Assembly (NCBI GenBank): GCA_029287755.1
Contig: JARFQM010000126.1
Coordinates: forward strand, 1-11,246
DNA from: Desulfofustis sp.
GTDB lineage: Bacteria; Desulfobacterota; Desulfobulbia; Desulfobulbales; Desulfocapsaceae
Length of the DNA stretch: 11,246 nt
Reading direction: 5' to 3'
Position 1 is the first letter of the stretch; each line of letters starts with the position of its first letter. This document shows positions 1-7,004 of the stretch, one piece after another. Made by a program: the position numbers and the translations under genes. A model generated the notes under the pieces. That model had not been told where the DNA came from. It saw only the letters and a program-made list of their open reading frames with translations, and did no database searches.

Positions 1-6
1 TGAATG

Positions 7-40
7 GTCTCGTGGGCTCGGAGATGTGTATAAGAGACAG
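7..40 (+). other. Nextera sequencing adapter (library artefact, not genomic)
   Basis: These 34 bases match the Illumina Nextera read-2 (P7 side) transposase adapter. They end in the 19-base Tn5 mosaic end AGATGTGTATAAGAGACAG at 22-40. The six bases before it (1-6) would be the tail of an i7 index, which is inference. True genomic sequence therefore starts at 41. The adapter happens to read through in frame into tsaE and creates a false N-terminus containing the peptide MCIRDR, a recognisable signature of adapter-derived protein predictions. A natural transposon end is unlikely because the linker upstream of the mosaic end is the synthetic Nextera sequence and no transposase gene is present. 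Confidence 0.97.
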
Positions 41-41
41 G

Positions 42-356
42 GATGAAGATGAATGCGTAAACAGCCCCACTTTTGCGATTCTGCATGAATATCGAGGCAT
101 ACTGCCGCTCTATCACATGGATTTCTACCGCCTGGGATCGAGCGAGGATGTGGTTGCCCTGGGATTGGAAGAATATATTTATGGCGACGGTCTGGCTTTG
201 ATCGAGTGGTATGAGCGGGCTGAGGATGTAATGCCGGAATCGGCACTGGTGGTTCTTCTTTCCCATATCGATGAAACATCCAGGGAAATTTCGCTGCACA
301 GCGATGATCCTCGCTGGCTGAACAAGATCAAGGAACTGGCGGCGACGTGCGGCTAA
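42..356 (+). CDS. tsaE: TsaE, tRNA threonylcarbamoyladenosine biosynthesis ATPase (5' truncated by contig end)
   Basis: TsaE is the small cytoplasmic ATPase that works with TsaB and TsaD to install the t6A modification at position 37 of ANN-decoding tRNAs. The 104 genomic residues carry family hallmarks: the VNSPTF segment, HEYRG, the HMDFYRLG motif (YHMDFYRL here), GLEEY, and the IEWYER segment. The Walker A P-loop and roughly the first 50-55 residues expected in this ~150-residue family are missing because the contig ends here. The apparent start upstream (GTG at 12) lies in adapter sequence and should not be annotated. The codon at 39-41 spans the junction, so the first fully genomic codon is at 42. 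The gene ends with TAA at 354-356. It is probably intact in the organism. Any functional link to the B12 genes downstream is doubtful, because a gap of about 128 bases separates it from the next gene. Confidence 0.93.
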   Translation, partial: DEDECVNSPTFAILHEYRGILPLYHMDFYRLGSSEDVVALGLEEYIYGDGLALIEWYERAEDVMPESALVVLLSHIDETSREISLHSDDPRWLNKIKELAATCG

Positions 357-389
357 GTTCTTAATTATTCGTCCTTTTCCGGCCCCTGC

Positions 390-417
390 TTGTGTAAATT
401 CTTTTCGAGATTAGATT
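390..417 (+). promoter_or_regulatory. Possible weak sigma-70-type promoter
   Basis: TTGTGT at 390-395 (three of six matches to the -35 consensus) is followed after 16 bases by TAGATT at 412-417 (four of six matches to the -10 consensus). It sits in the only AT-rich gap, about 70 bases before the ycaO start, where a promoter for the following gene string would be expected. The match is poor and could be chance. It is recorded because no better candidate is visible. Confidence 0.18.
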
Positions 418-473
418 GAATGAGGCTTTCGGCAGCTTGTTCATTAATTCACCATTCCAACAGAAACAGCACC

Positions 474-478
474 AGGAA
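474..478 (+). promoter_or_regulatory. Ribosome binding site deciding the ycaO start
   Basis: AGGAA lies six bases upstream of the ATG at 485. This favours that ATG over the in-frame TTG at 416, which has no comparable site and would add 23 residues that look like translated non-coding sequence. Confidence 0.6.
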
Positions 479-484
479 TATTCC

Positions 485-2239
485 ATGAGAAATAGTGTCA
501 TCAGTTTTGCAGATTGTCCCAAAACGTTTACCCGGGATCAGGATAAAGCGCTTACCCCTGAACAGACGATCGACAATTTCTACCAGCGCCTTGAAGGGTT
601 CGATATCAAGATTCTCAGCGAAGTCAAAAGAATTGACAATGGCCGCCTGGACATTCCCGTCTATTTCAGCGTCTGTACGGATGAAGCCAGATCTCTGACG
701 GGAACTAAAAAACAGATGGGCAAAGGGGCCTCCCCGATCCAGTCAAAGGCTTCGGCTTGCATGGAGTTGGCAGAGAGGTTTTCATTTTTTGCCTTCAAGG
801 CCGGGGAGGAAAATTTTGTCCGGGGAGACTACACCAGCCTCAGGGAGCAGGGGTATCCCTTGATGGACAGCTCCTACCTGCTCAAATCGGTGGAAGACGA
901 TTCTTTAACAGGCGAAGAACTTGAGCTGCTGCTCGAAGACATCCCGATGCAATGGACCTGGGCTACCAATATCAGTCGCGGAGACCAGTTGCTCATTCCC
1001 TTTTCCTGGTTCTATGCGATCAACGAATTCAACGGACCGTCAGCAGGCAATACGGTTGAGGAGGCCGCGCTCCAAGGTATCAGTGAGATAGTAGAGAGGC
1101 ATGTCTGCTCGCTTATCAACCAGCATCAGATAGCGACCCCGGCGATAGACAAAACAACCATCAAAGACCCTGTTGCCCGGGAACTGCTCGACAAATTCGA
1201 ACAGAACGGTATCGAGCTCTATCTCAATGATTTCAGCCTCAATACAGGCCTGTGCAGTGTCGGGGCCTTGGCCATCGACCGCTCAACTTTTCCGGAACTC
1301 AGCGAGATAGTCTACACCGCCGGCACAACTCCGGGACCGGATAAGGCGATAATACGGGCAGTCACGGAGGTGGCCCAGTTGGCCGGTGATTTTAACACGG
1401 GGGCCAACTATGTTGCCTCGGGCCTGCCCAAACCGCTGACCATGGAGGAGGTGCGCTATCTTACCGAAAGCGGCAAGAGCATCGCCGTGTCTCAGATGAA
1501 CGATCTCGGCGACGACAATATGAAGGTCGAACTGGAGCGCTGTATAGAGGCTTTGCGCGCTATCGACATGGAAATTTTCATGATTGATGTGAGCCATCCC
1601 CGTTTGCAGATTCCCGCTCTTTACACCATCGTCCCCGGCGCCCATTTCAGAGAGCGTTCCCGGCGCTGTGACGCCGGCCTTTTCGCCGCCAAGCTGCTCA
1701 ATGAACTGGTTGATGACCCATGGCTCTTTACAGCAAAGCTCCAGGAGATGGAACAGCTGCTCCCCGAGTCTTACTATCTTTCCTTTTACCGGGGGATCAG
1801 CCTTTTAAACAGGGGCAGCTGCGCAGAGGCATTGGATTTGTTCGACCTGGCCTTGAACCAGGCTCCGGAAAAAGAAGACCTGCCCTACATCTATTCCTAT
1901 AAGGGTAACTGCCTCAAAGATCTGCAGCGCTACGATGAGGCCATAGAAGTTTTGCACCGCGGCTGCCAGGAAGATGACGAGCGTGAGGATCTGCACAATC
2001 TGCTGGGTTTCTGTTATTTCAAAAAAGAAGAATACCAGACAGCGATTACCCACTTTGAGCGGGCGGTGCATCTCAACCCGGCCTCGGCAATGGATTACGC
2101 CAATCTCGGGGTAAACCATAACCGGCTTGGAAACAGTGAGGAGGCCATCCGTTACTTCACCCTGGCCTTGACTCTGGATCCGGCAATCGACTTTGCCCGG
2201 ACCCAGTTGGACGAACTTTCCCGCCAACAGGAAAATTAA
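485..2239 (+). CDS. ycaO: YcaO-family ATP-dependent cyclodehydratase-like protein with C-terminal TPR repeats
   Basis: The predicted protein has 584 residues. YcaO proteins use ATP to activate backbone amides, giving azolines or thioamides. E. coli YcaO has been linked to RimO-dependent methylthiolation of ribosomal protein S12. The YcaO domain spans about residues 25-400. Two hallmark blocks of the ATP site are visible: GKGAS followed by MELAER (residues 79-98, with Glu94 and Glu97) and SAGN followed by QGISEIVER (186-205, with Glu201 and Glu204). Both resemble the equivalent blocks of E. coli YcaO, as do the overall length and the helical-repeat C-terminus. About four TPR units follow (residues ~427-570), suggesting a protein partner. 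No TfuA, precursor peptide or RiPP transport gene is in the window. The gene ends 5 bases before cbiG, so it is probably cotranscribed with the B12 genes. The substrate is unknown. The family assignment is firm and the function is open. Confidence 0.9.
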   Translation: MRNSVISFADCPKTFTRDQDKALTPEQTIDNFYQRLEGFDIKILSEVKRIDNGRLDIPVYFSVCTDEARSLTGTKKQMGKGASPIQSKASACMELAERFSFFAFKAGEENFVRGDYTSLREQGYPLMDSSYLLKSVEDDSLTGEELELLLEDIPMQWTWATNISRGDQLLIPFSWFYAINEFNGPSAGNTVEEAALQGISEIVERHVCSLINQHQIATPAIDKTTIKDPVARELLDKFEQNGIELYLNDFSLNTGLCSVGALAIDRSTFPELSEIVYTAGTTPGPDKAIIRAVTEVAQLAGDFNTGANYVASGLPKPLTMEEVRYLTESGKSIAVSQMNDLGDDNMKVELERCIEALRAIDMEIFMIDVSHPRLQIPALYTIVPGAHFRERSRRCDAGLFAAKLLNELVDDPWLFTAKLQEMEQLLPESYYLSFYRGISLLNRGSCAEALDLFDLALNQAPEKEDLPYIYSYKGNCLKDLQRYDEAIEVLHRGCQEDDEREDLHNLLGFCYFKKEEYQTAITHFERAVHLNPASAMDYANLGVNHNRLGNSEEAIRYFTLALTLDPAIDFARTQLDELSRQQEN

Positions 2240-2244
2240 CCAAG

Positions 2245-3228
2245 ATGGGTAAAACGGCCATACTGGCAGCTACTGCCGCAGGCCGCGACTTGGCCCAGCG
2301 TCTCGGCAGGGAGTTGCCTGAGAGCGAGTTTGTGGACTACCGGCACGGCATCAGGAAGGCTCTCGAGCAGGTCTGGCGCTCTTACGACAGCATCGTCTGT
2401 GTGATGGCGGCGGGCATAGTCGTCCGCTGCCTAAGCGGTTTGTGCCGGAGTAAACTGAGCGATCCCTGCATCGTGGTTGTCGATGAAGCAGGGCGACACG
2501 CGATAAGTCTTCTCTCCGGCCATATCGGCGGAGGTAACCGTCTGGCCGAAAAAGTTGCCGAAATCTGCGGAGGAACCGCGGTAATTACCACCGCTTCAGA
2601 CGTCTCGGGTCATACCGCGGTGGATCTCTGGGCAGTGGAGGAAAATCTTTGCGTGGTGAATCCGGAAAGACTCGCGGAGATTTCTGCTCTACTTCTGCAC
2701 AAAGGGGATTTGCTCATCTACCAGCAGCACGGGTTTATAAAAACTCTACCGGCTGATTTCCGCCCATGTACAAATCGGCAGGATGCTGATATAGTCATTG
2801 CCCTGACTACGAAGCCGACGGCAGGACTGCAGTTGATTCCGCGGATAAGATATATCGGCTTCGGCTGCAGAAGAGGGGCCACGGTCGATGAATTCAAACG
2901 TGCGGTGGCCGACCTGGCAGAAGAGGACGGACTTGATCTCAGGAGTGTTGGCGGAGCGTCCAGCATTGACCTGAAAAGCGACGAAGCAGGCCTGCTCGAA
3001 CTCGGAAATCAATTGAACTGGCCGCTGCGATTCTTCAGCAGGGAACAGATCAGTTCGGTGGCTGGTCCATCAAAATCAGAGATTGTGCACCGGAAAATTG
3101 GTGTGTTCGGTGTCTGCGAGTCGGCGGCCATGCTGGCTGCAGCGGATCGAGGACGTAAGGGAAGGCTGATCATAAAGAAAAGGAAATGGGAACGCATAAC
3201 TGCAGCGGTAGCAGAAACGGAATATTGA
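2245..3228 (+). CDS. cbiG: CbiG, cobalt-precorrin-5A hydrolase
   Basis: CbiG opens the delta-lactone ring of cobalt-precorrin-5A and releases the C20-derived two-carbon unit as acetaldehyde. This step is specific to the anaerobic B12 route. The 327-residue protein has the usual order. An N-terminal domain contains MAAGIVVR and the SGHIGGGN block (residues 91-98). A central part contains TTASDVSGHTAVD. A C-terminal CobE/CbiG domain begins near residue 200 with GFGCRRG (205-211) and continues through GGASSIDLKSDE. Length is normal for the family and no domain is missing. The ATG at 2245 is preceded by AGGAA at 2229-2233, with a rather long 11-base spacing. It follows the ycaO stop by 5 bases and its 3' end overlaps the cbiH frame, consistent with one transcript. 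Confidence 0.96.
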   Translation: MGKTAILAATAAGRDLAQRLGRELPESEFVDYRHGIRKALEQVWRSYDSIVCVMAAGIVVRCLSGLCRSKLSDPCIVVVDEAGRHAISLLSGHIGGGNRLAEKVAEICGGTAVITTASDVSGHTAVDLWAVEENLCVVNPERLAEISALLLHKGDLLIYQQHGFIKTLPADFRPCTNRQDADIVIALTTKPTAGLQLIPRIRYIGFGCRRGATVDEFKRAVADLAEEDGLDLRSVGGASSIDLKSDEAGLLELGNQLNWPLRFFSREQISSVAGPSKSEIVHRKIGVFGVCESAAMLAAADRGRKGRLIIKKRKWERITAAVAETEY

Positions 3229-3962
3229 GCGTCGTGGGCACCGGACCAGGGAGCTTGGATTATCTGATACCGGCGGCCCGCAAGGAGTTGGAAAGGGCCG
3301 ATGTGGTGGTCGGCTACCGTACCTATCTTGATCTGATTGGCGAGCTCATAGAGGGCAAGGAAACCTTTTCTTCGGCGATGATGCAGGAAGTTGATCGGGT
3401 CGGCCAGGCCATCGATATGGCAGAGCAGGGCAAGCATGTTGCCCTTGTATCAGGGGGAGATCCAGGCATCTATGCCATGGCCGGATTGGTGTACGAGGTG
3501 GCCGGGCTGCGAGACAGCAAGGTGGAAATCAGGGTGGTGGCCGGCATCGCTGCGCTGAACAGCTGTGCCGAGCGTCTCGGGGCTCCGCTCATGCACGATT
3601 TCGCCACCATCAGCCTTTCCGATTTACTCACCCCCTGGGAACTCATAGAGAAGAGGATTCGAGCAGCGGCAGAGGCCGATTTCGTGCTGGTGATCTACAA
3701 TCCGAGATCAAAAAAACGTGACTGGCAACTGGCCAGGGCCCTCGAGATAATCGGCGGTGTGCGCGCCTCCACCACCCCGGTCGGCATGGTTCGAGGGGCG
3801 ACCAGGGAGCATGAGCTGGTCACTGTTGCCACTCTCGAGTCATTCAATCCTGCCGATGCCGATATGCAGACTACGGTCATTGTCGGTAATTCAGCAACCT
3901 TCATCAGGGACGGCAAGATGATAACGCCCCGGGGCTACGGCGATAAGTATAAGCTGACCTGA
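3186..3962 (+). CDS. cbiH: CbiH/CobJ, (cobalt-)precorrin-3B C17-methyltransferase
   Basis: This is the SAM-dependent ring-contraction enzyme that methylates C17 of the tetrapyrrole. In the anaerobic route it converts cobalt-factor III to cobalt-precorrin-4. Family signatures of the class III tetrapyrrole methylases are present: VVGTGPGSLDYL near the N-terminus (GTGPG at residues 18-22), VGYRTYLDLI, SGGDPGIYAMAG (89-100), NPRSKKRDWQL and VGMVRGATREHE. Length (258 residues) fits a single-domain CbiH with no fused partner. The ATG at 3186 overlaps cbiG by 43 bases and has AGGA almost touching it. The conserved part begins only at residue 13, so a TTG start at 3225 (TTGA overlap with the cbiG stop) is an alternative that would remove 13 residues. 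Finding it next to CbiG favours the anaerobic CbiH name over CobJ. Confidence 0.95.
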   Translation: MGTHNCSGSRNGILSVVGTGPGSLDYLIPAARKELERADVVVGYRTYLDLIGELIEGKETFSSAMMQEVDRVGQAIDMAEQGKHVALVSGGDPGIYAMAGLVYEVAGLRDSKVEIRVVAGIAALNSCAERLGAPLMHDFATISLSDLLTPWELIEKRIRAAAEADFVLVIYNPRSKKRDWQLARALEIIGGVRASTTPVGMVRGATREHELVTVATLESFNPADADMQTTVIVGNSATFIRDGKMITPRGYGDKYKLT

Positions 3963-3966
3963 GACG

Positions 3967-4545
3967 GTGGAAATCTATCTTCTGAGACACGGACACACTC
4001 CACAGCCCGGCACCTATACAGGGAGCACCGATGTCGAACTCTCCATAGAGGGTACCCGGCACGTTTCCAACCTTTCCCCATTGTTTGACCAGCTCGATTT
4101 TGATTGTTGTTTCTGCAGCCCCCTCAGCCGCTGCAGGCAGACTGCTTCCCTGTTGGCAATTGATGCGGAACTCATTTTCGACGACTGTCTCAGGGAAATC
4201 GATTTTGGCGCCTGGGAAGGGCTCAGCTTCGCCGAGGTGCAAGCGAACTATCCCGAGCAGCTCGACAAATGGGCGCGTGAGGGCGAGGATTTTACATTTC
4301 CCGGAGGCGAGACGATCCGGACTTTTAATGCTCGGATTAGTGGGTGGTTCGACAAATTGCTGACAAAAAAATTCAATCGTGTTTTGATCGTAGCCCACGG
4401 AGGAGTAATACGAGCCGGTATCAGCCATTTACTTGGTATCGATCATCCCCGCGCCTTCGTATTCAACCCGAAAGAAGCGCGGGTGTCGAAGATCAGCGTA
4501 ATAGACGGCTACGGAAATCTCGAATTTTTTAACTGCAGTGGATGA
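3967..4545 (+). CDS. cobC: CobC, alpha-ribazole-5'-phosphate phosphatase (histidine phosphatase family)
   Basis: CobC removes the phosphate from alpha-ribazole phosphate or from adenosylcobalamin phosphate in nucleotide-loop assembly. The 192-residue protein is a histidine phosphatase: the phospho-accepting His8 lies in LLRHGHT, the second catalytic His144 in VAHGG, and the acidic REIDFGAWEG segment lies between them. GSTDVELSIEG and CSPLSRCRQTA are also typical. The sequence alone cannot separate CobC from other phosphoglycerate-mutase-like phosphatases, but its place between cbiH and cobU makes the B12 role likely. The start is GTG at 3967, four bases after the cbiH stop, with no strong ribosome binding site, so translation probably relies on coupling to cbiH. 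Confidence 0.9.
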   Translation: MEIYLLRHGHTPQPGTYTGSTDVELSIEGTRHVSNLSPLFDQLDFDCCFCSPLSRCRQTASLLAIDAELIFDDCLREIDFGAWEGLSFAEVQANYPEQLDKWAREGEDFTFPGGETIRTFNARISGWFDKLLTKKFNRVLIVAHGGVIRAGISHLLGIDHPRAFVFNPKEARVSKISVIDGYGNLEFFNCSG

Positions 4546-4554
4546 CGGCAGAGC

Positions 4555-5088
4555 ATGGGAAAATCAATCCTGGTCACCGGGGGAGCGAGAAGCGGGAAGA
4601 GCGATTTTGCTCTTCAGCGCGCTGAACAATTGAGCGGCACGCATTGTTTTATCGCCACCTGCCCGGTTGTCGACAAGGAGATGGCCGAGCGGGTCGAAAA
4701 ACATAGACGGGAGCGTAATGGATCACTTTGGAATACGGTCGAGGAACCGCTGGCAGTCGCAGAGCTGATAGCCTTAAACGACTATGACGTCTACCTGGTT
4801 GATTGTCTCACCCTGTGGATCAACAATCTTCTGGCTGACTGCGCTGCCAAGCGGATAGACTGCGATGAACGCCTTGTTGCCTTACAGGTGACCCGTCTCC
4901 TTCACACGGTCGGTGCCGCCGATGGGACGGTCATTTTCGTAACCAACGAGGTCGGCATGGGAATCGTACCGGAAAATGCGCTCGCCAGACGCTACCGCGA
5001 CTTGGTCGGCCTCTGCAACAGGCTTATCGGGGCTGCTGCTGAAGAGGTGGTTCTGGTCAGCTGCGGCCTGCCATTATATCTTAAATAG
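4555..5088 (+). CDS. cobU: CobU, adenosylcobinamide kinase / adenosylcobinamide-phosphate guanylyltransferase
   Basis: CobU is bifunctional. It phosphorylates adenosylcobinamide and then transfers GMP to give adenosylcobinamide-GDP. The 177-residue protein has the P-loop TGGARSGKS (residues 8-16). His50 in EKHRRER corresponds to the guanylylated histidine of the family. The Walker B-like segment [12 protein letters not shown] and the C-terminal [20 protein letters not shown] block are also present. Length and motif order are those of a complete CobU. The ATG at 4555 follows cobC by nine bases and has only a weak purine stretch upstream. An ATG at 4542 that overlaps the cobC stop is in a different frame and is not used. 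Confidence 0.97.
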   Translation: MGKSILVTGGARSGKSDFALQRAEQLSGTHCFIATCPVVDKEMAERVEKHRRERNGSLWNTVEEPLAVAELIALNDYDVYLVDCLTLWINNLLADCAAKRIDCDERLVALQVTRLLHTVGAADGTVIFVTNEVGMGIVPENALARRYRDLVGLCNRLIGAAAEEVVLVSCGLPLYLK

Positions 5089-5095
5089 CAATTTC

Positions 5096-5101
5096 AAAGG
5101 A
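5096..5101 (+). promoter_or_regulatory. Ribosome binding site of cobT
   Basis: AAAGGA sits eight bases before the ATG at 5110. It is the clearest Shine-Dalgarno site in the gene string and supports that start. Confidence 0.6.
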
Positions 5102-5109
5102 CTACACCG

Positions 5110-6177
5110 ATGAATCTTCTTGAACAGACCTGCCGGGAGATCTTTCCCCAGGATAACGACGCCAGAAGCCAGGCCAGAGCCCGTCTGGAACAACTCACCA
5201 TGCCGCATTGGGCGCTTGGCGATATCATGGACCTCGCTGTCGACCTGGCCGGCATGTCAAAATCCATAGAGCCTGCAGTTGAAAAGAAGATAATCGTTAC
5301 CATGGCCGGTGATCATGGAGTGGTGGCCGAGGGTGTGAGCAAATTTCCCGCCGAAGTCACCCCGCAGATGGTCTACAATATCGCTTCCGGCGGAGCGGGC
5401 ATCAACGCCCTGGCTCGCCAGGCCGGTGCCGATGTGATCGTTGTCGATATCGGGGTAAATGCAGATTTTCCTGATTTGTCTGGAGCGGAGCGCTTCATAT
5501 CCAGGAAAATAGCGCCCGGCACCAACAATATTGCGGCAGGACCGGCAATGAGTATTGCCAATGCGAGAAAAGCGGTTGAAACGGGCATCCGCCTGGCGCT
5601 TGATCTGGCAGAATCCTACGATGTCTTCGGTACTGGTGAAATGGGTATCGGCAATACCACTCCAAGCAGCGCCATTGCCGCCGTTGTCACAGGAAAACCC
5701 GTGCGGGAATTGACTGGGCGGGGAACGGGACTCGATGATGAGCAATTGGGCAAGAAAATTGCGATTATCGAGAAGGTTCTTGAAATAAATAAACCTGATC
5801 CCCAAAATGGGCTCGATATCCTGGCGAAAATCGGCGGATACGAAATTGGCGGGATCGCCGGACTGATACTTGGTGCAGCCGCCCGCCGGAAGCCTGTGGT
5901 GGTAGACGGCTTCATCTCCACCGCCGGCGCCCTGATAGCCTTTAAGCTGGAACCGTTCGTGAGAGACTATATTATCTGTTCCCATCGCTCGGTTGAGCCC
6001 GGTCACAAATACATGCAGGAGACGCTGGGGTGCACCAGGCCGCTGCTGGATCTCAACTTCAGGCTCGGCGAGGGGACCGGTGCTGCCCTGGCCATGAATA
6101 TTGTCGAAGCGGCCCGCCGGGTGCTCACCGATGTCGCCACCTTTGAAGAGGCGGCAGTTGCCCAGGCTGATAAGTAG
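5110..6177 (+). CDS. cobT: CobT, nicotinate-nucleotide--dimethylbenzimidazole phosphoribosyltransferase
   Basis: CobT transfers ribose phosphate from nicotinate mononucleotide to the lower-ligand base, making the alpha-ribazole phosphate used by CobS. The 355-residue protein carries the family blocks: TMAGDHGVVAEGVSKFP, the NIASGGAGINALAR segment, EMGIGNTTPSSA, VDGFISTAGAL, HRSVEPGH, and the C-terminal RLGEGTGAALA block. Glu321 in that last block aligns with the catalytic glutamate (Glu317 in Salmonella CobT). Length is typical. The preceding gap is 21 bases. No bluB or bza lower-base synthesis gene is in the window, so the base activated (dimethylbenzimidazole or another benzimidazole or purine) cannot be told from this region. 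Confidence 0.97.
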   Translation: MNLLEQTCREIFPQDNDARSQARARLEQLTMPHWALGDIMDLAVDLAGMSKSIEPAVEKKIIVTMAGDHGVVAEGVSKFPAEVTPQMVYNIASGGAGINALARQAGADVIVVDIGVNADFPDLSGAERFISRKIAPGTNNIAAGPAMSIANARKAVETGIRLALDLAESYDVFGTGEMGIGNTTPSSAIAAVVTGKPVRELTGRGTGLDDEQLGKKIAIIEKVLEINKPDPQNGLDILAKIGGYEIGGIAGLILGAAARRKPVVVDGFISTAGALIAFKLEPFVRDYIICSHRSVEPGHKYMQETLGCTRPLLDLNFRLGEGTGAALAMNIVEAARRVLTDVATFEEAAVAQADK

Positions 6178-6205
6178 AAGAGAAGGCAGGTTCGATGGCA
6201 AATAC

Positions 6206-6979
6206 ATGAGTGATTTACAGACAGCACTCCACCACCCGCTGCGCTCATTTTCTGCGGCCCTCAGGTTTCTTACCATTTTCCCCGGTGTTGGCGCAGCCGG
6301 TGATGAGCAGGACTATTTTGGCGCCGCCTGCTTTTACTTCACCGTCGTCGGTCTCGTTGCCGGCTGTTTCGTTGCCCTCTGCGCCTCAATTCTTCAGGTT
6401 CTTGCCTCGCCGCTGGTCACCGCGGTGGCACTAGCCATACTACTCTCTTCGGTTTCCGGTTTTCTGCACATGGATGGGCTCGCGGATACGGCTGACGGTT
6501 TCCTCAGTTCAAGAACCCGTGAGCGCACCCTGGAGATCATGAAAGACAGCCGCATCGGCGTCATGGGAGCCGCCGTCGTCTGCTCACTTCTGCTGTTGAA
6601 GTCCGCAGCCATCTTTTCCCTGGCCTCAGAAGACCTGGCGGGGGGACTCATCTGTGCCGCAGCGGCGGGGAGAACAGCCATGGTAACAGCCATGTATTTT
6701 CTGCCCTATGCTCGGCCTGAAGGCGGTTTGGGGCAGCTCTTCACGTCCGGCAGCAACACGTATGCAGCGTCATTGATCTCCATTCTCCTGCTGCTGCTCA
6801 TAGTCGTTTTCATTTTGCCCGGGAAATTGCTTGTTATTATTTGTTCTTTTCTCCTGGTGCTGATAATCTTCTCGGCCTGGTGCTTGAAAAAAATTGCTGG
6901 ATTTACCGGGGATACCATCGGCTGTCTCTGCGAGATAATGGAGACCGGGATTCTTCTTGCGGTGGGACTCACTCTCTAA
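6206..6979 (+). CDS. cobS: CobS, adenosylcobinamide-GDP ribazoletransferase (cobalamin synthase)
   Basis: CobS is the integral membrane enzyme that joins adenosylcobinamide-GDP and alpha-ribazole (phosphate) in the last condensation of the pathway. The 257-residue protein shows LRFLTIFPG near the N-terminus and several hydrophobic segments typical of a polytopic membrane protein. The acidic metal-binding motif DGLADTADG is at residues 90-98, followed by MKDSRIGVMGA and the AAGRTAM segment. The frame is open back to 6101, but the stretch before 6206 overlaps cobT and is arginine- and proline-rich without family character. The ATG at 6206 gives the expected length and leaves a 28-base gap after cobT. 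The ribosome binding site is not distinct (AGGCAGG at 6184-6190 is far upstream). Confidence 0.95.
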   Translation: MSDLQTALHHPLRSFSAALRFLTIFPGVGAAGDEQDYFGAACFYFTVVGLVAGCFVALCASILQVLASPLVTAVALAILLSSVSGFLHMDGLADTADGFLSSRTRERTLEIMKDSRIGVMGAAVVCSLLLLKSAAIFSLASEDLAGGLICAAAAGRTAMVTAMYFLPYARPEGGLGQLFTSGSNTYAASLISILLLLLIVVFILPGKLLVIICSFLLVLIIFSAWCLKKIAGFTGDTIGCLCEIMETGILLAVGLTL

Positions 6980-6994
6980 TCTTTTCCTTGCCAC

Positions 6995-6998
6995 GGAG
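6995..6998 (+). promoter_or_regulatory. Ribosome binding site deciding a TTG start for cobD-cobQ
   Basis: GGAG lies six bases before the TTG at 7005. No ATG is available in frame near the N-terminus. This site makes TTG 7005 more likely than the in-frame TTG codons at 6957 (inside cobS) and 7032. Confidence 0.55.
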
Positions 6999-7004
6999 CC
7001 TGGT

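Larger units (their letters stand above)
357..484 (+). other. Intergenic gap between tsaE and ycaO
   Basis: This is the only substantial non-coding stretch of the window. It is more AT-rich than the flanking genes. I see no convincing stem-loop plus T-run terminator, no tRNA and no cobalamin riboswitch, for which it is also too short. It could hold the promoter for the ycaO-B12 gene string, and it contains a 22-codon open frame (420-488) that overlaps the ycaO start. Confidence 0.7.

Noticed and set aside
22..40. Tn5 mosaic end as evidence of a natural transposon insertion
   Set aside because: It is preceded by the synthetic Nextera linker and stands at the very start of the sequence with no transposase or second end nearby. 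A library adapter explains it fully.
416..484. TTG at 416 as the ycaO start, adding 23 residues
   Set aside because: The ATG at 485 has AGGAA six bases upstream. The extra residues show no family similarity and fall in what looks like intergenic sequence.
3826..3840. B12-box-like GCCACT core as part of a cobalamin riboswitch
   Set aside because: It is inside the cbiH coding sequence, encoding ordinary residues near VATLES, with no surrounding riboswitch layout or following gene start.
4542..4554. ATG at 4542 overlapping the cobC stop as the cobU start
   Set aside because: It is in a different frame from the CobU P-loop protein. The frame gives no CobU motifs.
6101..6205. Longer CobS start inside cobT
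   Set aside because: The added 35 residues are basic and proline-rich read-through of cobT in another frame. The ATG at 6206 gives the normal CobS N-terminus and length.
5257..6276. 339-residue open frame on the minus strand
   Set aside because: It lies opposite cobT, whose + strand protein is unmistakable. The minus-strand translation has no recognisable motifs and is a codon-bias shadow.
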